NCBI GenBank assembly: GCA_025201705.1
Contig: MU617428.1
Location: 2,618 to 13,365, forward strand
Reading direction: 5' to 3'
Source: Dissophora ornata
Lineage: Eukaryota; Mortierellomycota; Mortierellomycetes; Mortierellales; Mortierellaceae
DNA length: 10,748 nt
The translations under genes were made by a program, and so were the position numbers. The number at the start of each line of letters is the position of its first letter. Positions within the stretch are counted from its first letter, which is position 1. The notes under the pieces were generated by a model. The model did not search any database and had not been told where the DNA came from. It saw only the letters and a program-made list of their open reading frames with translations. Positions 7,838-10,748 of the stretch are shown one piece after another.

Positions 7838-9086
7838 AAAGAGGTCCAGTGGTTCTTCCATGGCATTGAGCAACCCCGATTGCTGAATATCAATTTGCTC
7901 GAAGGACTGGCGCAACCGGTGTAACGTGCTACGCCAAGTCATCTTAGCGCCGACGACTTGGTCAAGATACTCGAGCTTACCAGTACACATTTGTGGGGAA
8001 TTTACAAGTAATCGACAGATTATATCTATCACCTAACCCTGATGGTGGTGCGGGTTTTGGATGCCATGGCCGATAACAAAGTCAAGGGCCTAGATCCCGA
8101 AAAGCTCCATGCGCCTCCCACTGCCTATTTGCATGCGCTAGAGAACAAGAGTAACCCACAAATGGTGTATCAAGCCTCCTACGCCTCTCAAACCCTGCCG
8201 TATGCCCCAGACGACGAGACGCCATGGTTAGCCACAGTGCGGCGCACGGGAAAGGTATCCAAAGGTGTTTCGGGATTGGTGAGTGCAGTGAAAGGTCTGA
8301 ATCTCAATCGCTTCATGGAAGGGTTGAGCTATATCCAAGAAGGCCTGACTGGAGCATCTAGAGTCATTACGCTGGCCAAAAATGTATCCAAAGACGCAAG
8401 CACGCTGGCTGAGAGTATTAAAGAGTTTGTGGACTGCCTTAAGCAAGGCCTCAGTTTTAGTCGCAAATAAGCCTGGTATCCAGCGTCACCTGGCGCAGAT
8501 GTCCTTCTTCGGAATGGTCAGCTCACTGCGTTTAAGACGCTGGTACGCGAAGCGCCTTGCCGACTCGATTCTGCCTTCCAATGGGGAGTGTGCCGACGTC
8601 TAGCGGAACTCGTAGCCAATGTATAGTGCGATGACGACTCTCGAATAGACGTAGTCGTATTTCTAGGCGAGATATATCAAAATGATGCACTGTGGGGCCG
8701 ACAGGCGATCATCAAGCAATATATTCTTGATATACTTATGCAGCCAGCTGTTTCATCCGGAAGCGCAATGCAAAGTATGAAGCAGGGAAGGATAATACCA
8801 TCGTATTGTCAATGACCATTGACGTTGTTACAGAATAGTTTTGTTTAACCAAATACTAACATGAAATTCATTCACCTGCCATAGCCTCCAAGACCATACT
8901 CTATGAATTGAAGAAAGACGGAGATACTAAGAAACAGGCGCTACACCAAACTTGTCGAGAGGGTGGTCCAGGTGCACGTCCACTGAAGGTCGCCTATACC
9001 CCCCCCCGAAGTCCCTGTCCCTTCTTGATCGCGTTCAGAACAGGGTAGACGTTGGCGCCAGTCTACGCCAGCTAAAAGAGCGACGA
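7838..9086 (+). pseudogene. Decayed ARM-like repeat protein of the fungal NACHT/NLR-like type
   Basis: Reading from about 7841 in one frame gives WFFHGIEQ, NLLEGLAQ, ADDLVKILEL, VLDAMADNKVKGLD, DDETPW..VRRTGKV, GVSGLVSAVKGLNLNRF, AWYPA, EAPCRLDSAFQWGVCRRL and VVFLGEIYQNDALWG. After an intron it continues LYELKKDGDTKKQAL and SLLDRVQNR. These match, from family knowledge, the helical N-terminal region preceding a NACHT nucleotide-binding domain in large Mortierella proteins. Disablements: stops at 7922-7924 (TAA), 8009-8011 (TAA), 8468-8470 (TAA) and 8624-8626 (TAG); a frameshift at a C9 run (8999-9007); probably another in the A-run near 7836. A 142-codon ORF (8042-8470) is just the longest open piece. 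Homology ends at about 9086, and no P-loop is seen after it. Confidence 0.82.
8775..8884 (+). other. Preserved intron inside the pseudogene
   Basis: Donor GTATGA at 8775, branch ATACTAAC near 8853-8860 and acceptor CCATAG ending 8884 (110 nt). The join restores a Thr codon between SAMQ and SKTILYELKK. Its presence shows the pseudogene came by DNA duplication or decay in place, not by reverse transcription of mRNA. Confidence 0.78.
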
Positions 9087-9671
9087 ATGCTGCTTACGCT
9101 TGGGCTGGAGATCTCCACCTGCTGCTCTTACTTCGACGAACACATCAATTGAAGATGCTGCCGGCTCTTAATGAAACTTCCGTGGAGCATAAATGTGCGC
9201 ATTGCATCCATCGATTATGGTGTGAATAAGAAGTCCTATTAGACCACTCAATGGTCTCGAGATGAATCCAGCTTTATTGGCATCTATGAGATGCATAAAA
9301 AATCATGCTCAGTTATACCACAATGAAGTTCTAATATCCACGTATTAACCATGTGGACCATGTCAATTAGCCAGTAAACATTTCACCAACTCGATTGGAC
9401 TCTTATTAAATGACATTAAAAGCAAAACACGCATTCCACCTGGTTGACAAATTGGGGAGCCTCGTCTGCCTCATTAATCACAATCATTTGGACCTCATGC
9501 AAGGGAGGCACATAAATCACCTAAGCGTGCGGTGTTGCAGGCATGTTACCTTGTGAATATATTTTCCCGTGCCATACTCCTTCCCCCATGTCCCTGCAGC
9601 TGCTGAAAACAAAGAGCAATTGAGCGTCGAAATGCAATTTTGGTGCTTTGGTGCTTGGACCCCCCATCCCA
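9087..9671. other. Intergenic stretch, nothing recognised
   Basis: Frames are short on both strands. The plus frame that carried SLLDRVQNR runs on to a stop at 9150-9152 without family resemblance. A+T content rises from about 9170 to 9450. No tRNA, repeat or coding signal could be defended. Confidence 0.5.
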
Positions 9672-10014
9672 TATAAAAGTTCGATGATTTGGTAAGTCTG
9701 CTTAGTCTGCTGGCGGCGGCATGCACGCCTGCTTCCCGCGAGGTGAACTCAATTGCAATTTTCTCCTCGGAGATATCAAAATTTCAGCTGTGAAAAAAAA
9801 GCGTCGATCATACGACGATCCATTTGTCCCGCCAAGACTTCTTCCCGCCGCGGGATTCCAGGGGAGTTAAATTCAGGGCCATGGCTTTGCTCTCGTTTTC
9901 ACTTTCTTTTCTTCTTGATCCACCATTCTTAGTTCTCTTCTCTCCTCACAACCTATTACTCCTACTCAACGACGACACACCGACCAGCTAGTTCTCAATT
10001 AAAAGTTCTCTCAG
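9672..10014 (+). promoter_or_regulatory. Probable promoter and leader of the Q-rich gene
   Basis: A TATA-like TATAAAAG lies at 9672-9679, rather far from the ATG. Three E2F-like GC motifs follow: TTCCCGCG (9733-9740), TCCCGCCAA (9827-9835) and TTCCCGCCGCGGGA (9842-9855), the last containing an inverted pair of half-sites. From 9890 to 10010 the strand is C/T-rich, as in the leaders of the other genes here. Transcription start and factor identity are inference. Confidence 0.45.
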
Positions 10015-10650
10015 ATGGTTATGTACAACGGATTGATCCCCACAGGGGTGCCTCAGGGACAAGTTGATGGCGACAACCAAAAGCGTGTCGACGAGGATGA
10101 CCGCAATTCAGCAATCAATGCAACATTCCCGACAACCGTGCAGAACACCCCAGAGACCTTTAACTTTATGAATCAAGGTGCAGCCTCCTATCAAAGCGAC
10201 ATATCGGTCCAGACAACATCAGATTATAACAACCTCCTACTCTCTTTAAACAATATGGACACATACGACGTGAACAATCTCCTTCTTGAAAGCCAGATGG
10301 AGGTTCACGGCGGCATATCTCTTCCACATCAAACGTTGTCAACCCAATTAAACACTTGGCCTCTCCCAATTGCTCAGCAATCACGTCAACTACAACAGCA
10401 ACAGATGCAGCAACAATATCGATATCAGCAGCAACAGTATCAACAACAACAACATTTACAGCAACAGTATCAATACCAGCAGCAACAAATGCAGCAGCCA
10501 CATATACAGCAACAGCCGCAAGTACATCAACATCAATATCAATATCAACAACAACAGTTACAGCAACAGTATCAATACCAGCAGCAACAAATGCAGCAGT
10601 CACATATACAGCAACAGCCGCAAGTACAGAAAAAACAACAACAACAACAA

Positions 10651-10748
<98 letters not shown>
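10015..10748 (+). CDS. Glutamine-rich protein, 5' part only
   Basis: An ATG after a C/T-rich leader opens a frame with no stop to the window edge (244 full codons). Residues 1-120 are N/S/T/D-rich with leucine-containing patches such as NNLLLSLNNMD and VNNLLLESQM, resembling activation-domain or low-complexity protein. From about residue 121 the protein is nearly all Q with Y, M, H and L, including a 34-residue repeat. From residue 208 it is pure Q for at least 37 codons. Proteins of this make-up are often transcription regulators, but no DNA-binding domain is in view, so no function is assigned. A second ATG two codons in (10021) is an alternative start. Similarity to the low-complexity N-termini of the pogo-like genes is compositional only. 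Confidence 0.72.
10456..10628 (+). repeat. 102-bp-period coding tandem repeat (about 1.7 units)
   Basis: The segment starting TTACAGCAACAGTATCAATA at 10456 recurs at 10558. It encodes LQQQYQYQQQQMQQ, then (P/S)HIQQQPQV. The units match over about 72 bases with one visible substitution (Pro to Ser), indicating a recent in-frame duplication of 34 codons. Confidence 0.88.
10636..10748 (+). repeat. CAA/CAG microsatellite encoding polyQ
   Basis: Five CAA codons, then CAG CAG, then a regular CAA-CAG alternation continue to the window end, for 37 or more consecutive Gln codons. The six-base alternation differs from a pure CAG run and may limit slippage. The true length is unknown because the window stops inside it. 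Confidence 0.95.

Noticed and set aside
8042..8470. Intact 142-residue gene starting at 8042
   Set aside because: Family-like sequence continues in the same frame on both sides of the stops, so this is the longest surviving piece of a pseudogene, not a complete gene.
7261..10014. tRNA or other structured RNA genes
   Set aside because: No A-box/B-box pair or acceptor-stem pattern was found on reading both strands; a covariance search would be needed to exclude others.
10166..10603. Minus-strand 145-codon ORF rich in V, D and A
   Set aside because: It is the antisense of CAA/CAG/TAT repeats in the Q-rich gene, which naturally gives VVVDIDID-type sequence.
10636..10748. CRISPR-like or satellite array
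   Set aside because: The repeat is a 6-base codon alternation in frame with the upstream protein, with no spacers.

Overview
The window looks like nuclear DNA of a filamentous fungus, most likely an early-diverging one of the Mortierella group. The evidence is: short spliceosomal introns (about 74-110 nt) with GTAAGT/GTATGA donors and CTAAC branch sites; pyrimidine-rich leaders; CAA/CAG-rich glutamine tracts; and a decayed gene resembling the large ARM-like/NACHT protein family that I associate with Mortierellaceae. The placement is an inference from recognition, not from a search.

Layout. (1) Positions 1-3024 and 3934-7239 are two copies (A and B) of a tandem duplication on the + strand. 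Each carries a promoter-like flank and one multi-exon gene for a pogo/CENP-B-like, transposase-derived protein. The domain order is a P/Q/S/T-rich N-terminus, a basic patch, a psq-type HTH, a Tc5/CENP-B-type HTH, a DDE_1-like domain and a C-terminal tail. In both copies the first and third catalytic Asp positions are replaced (Gly and Ala), so neither should act as a transposase, yet both frames stay open once introns are removed. (2) Positions 3043-3933 separate the copies and hold only weak candidates: a minus-strand remnant, a nested inverted repeat and a 112-codon ORF. (3) Positions about 7629-9086 hold a pseudogene with four in-frame stops, at least one frameshift and a preserved intron. 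It matches the N-terminal part of ARM-like/NACHT (NLR-like) proteins and ends before any nucleotide-binding domain. (4) Positions 9087-10014 have no recognisable gene but include a promoter-like stretch with three E2F-like GC motifs. (5) A glutamine-rich gene starts at 10015 and runs off the right edge inside a polyQ microsatellite.

The most unusual content is the pair of catalytically dead, probably domesticated pogo-like genes. Their 5' flanks are more alike (about 96%) than their coding exons (about 87%). Copy A has lost the start codon and splice acceptor seen in copy B, but has usable in-frame replacements. Their N-terminal fusion to a low-complexity region suggests DNA-binding regulators rather than mobile elements. 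No operon-like cooperation between the genes can be shown from sequence.
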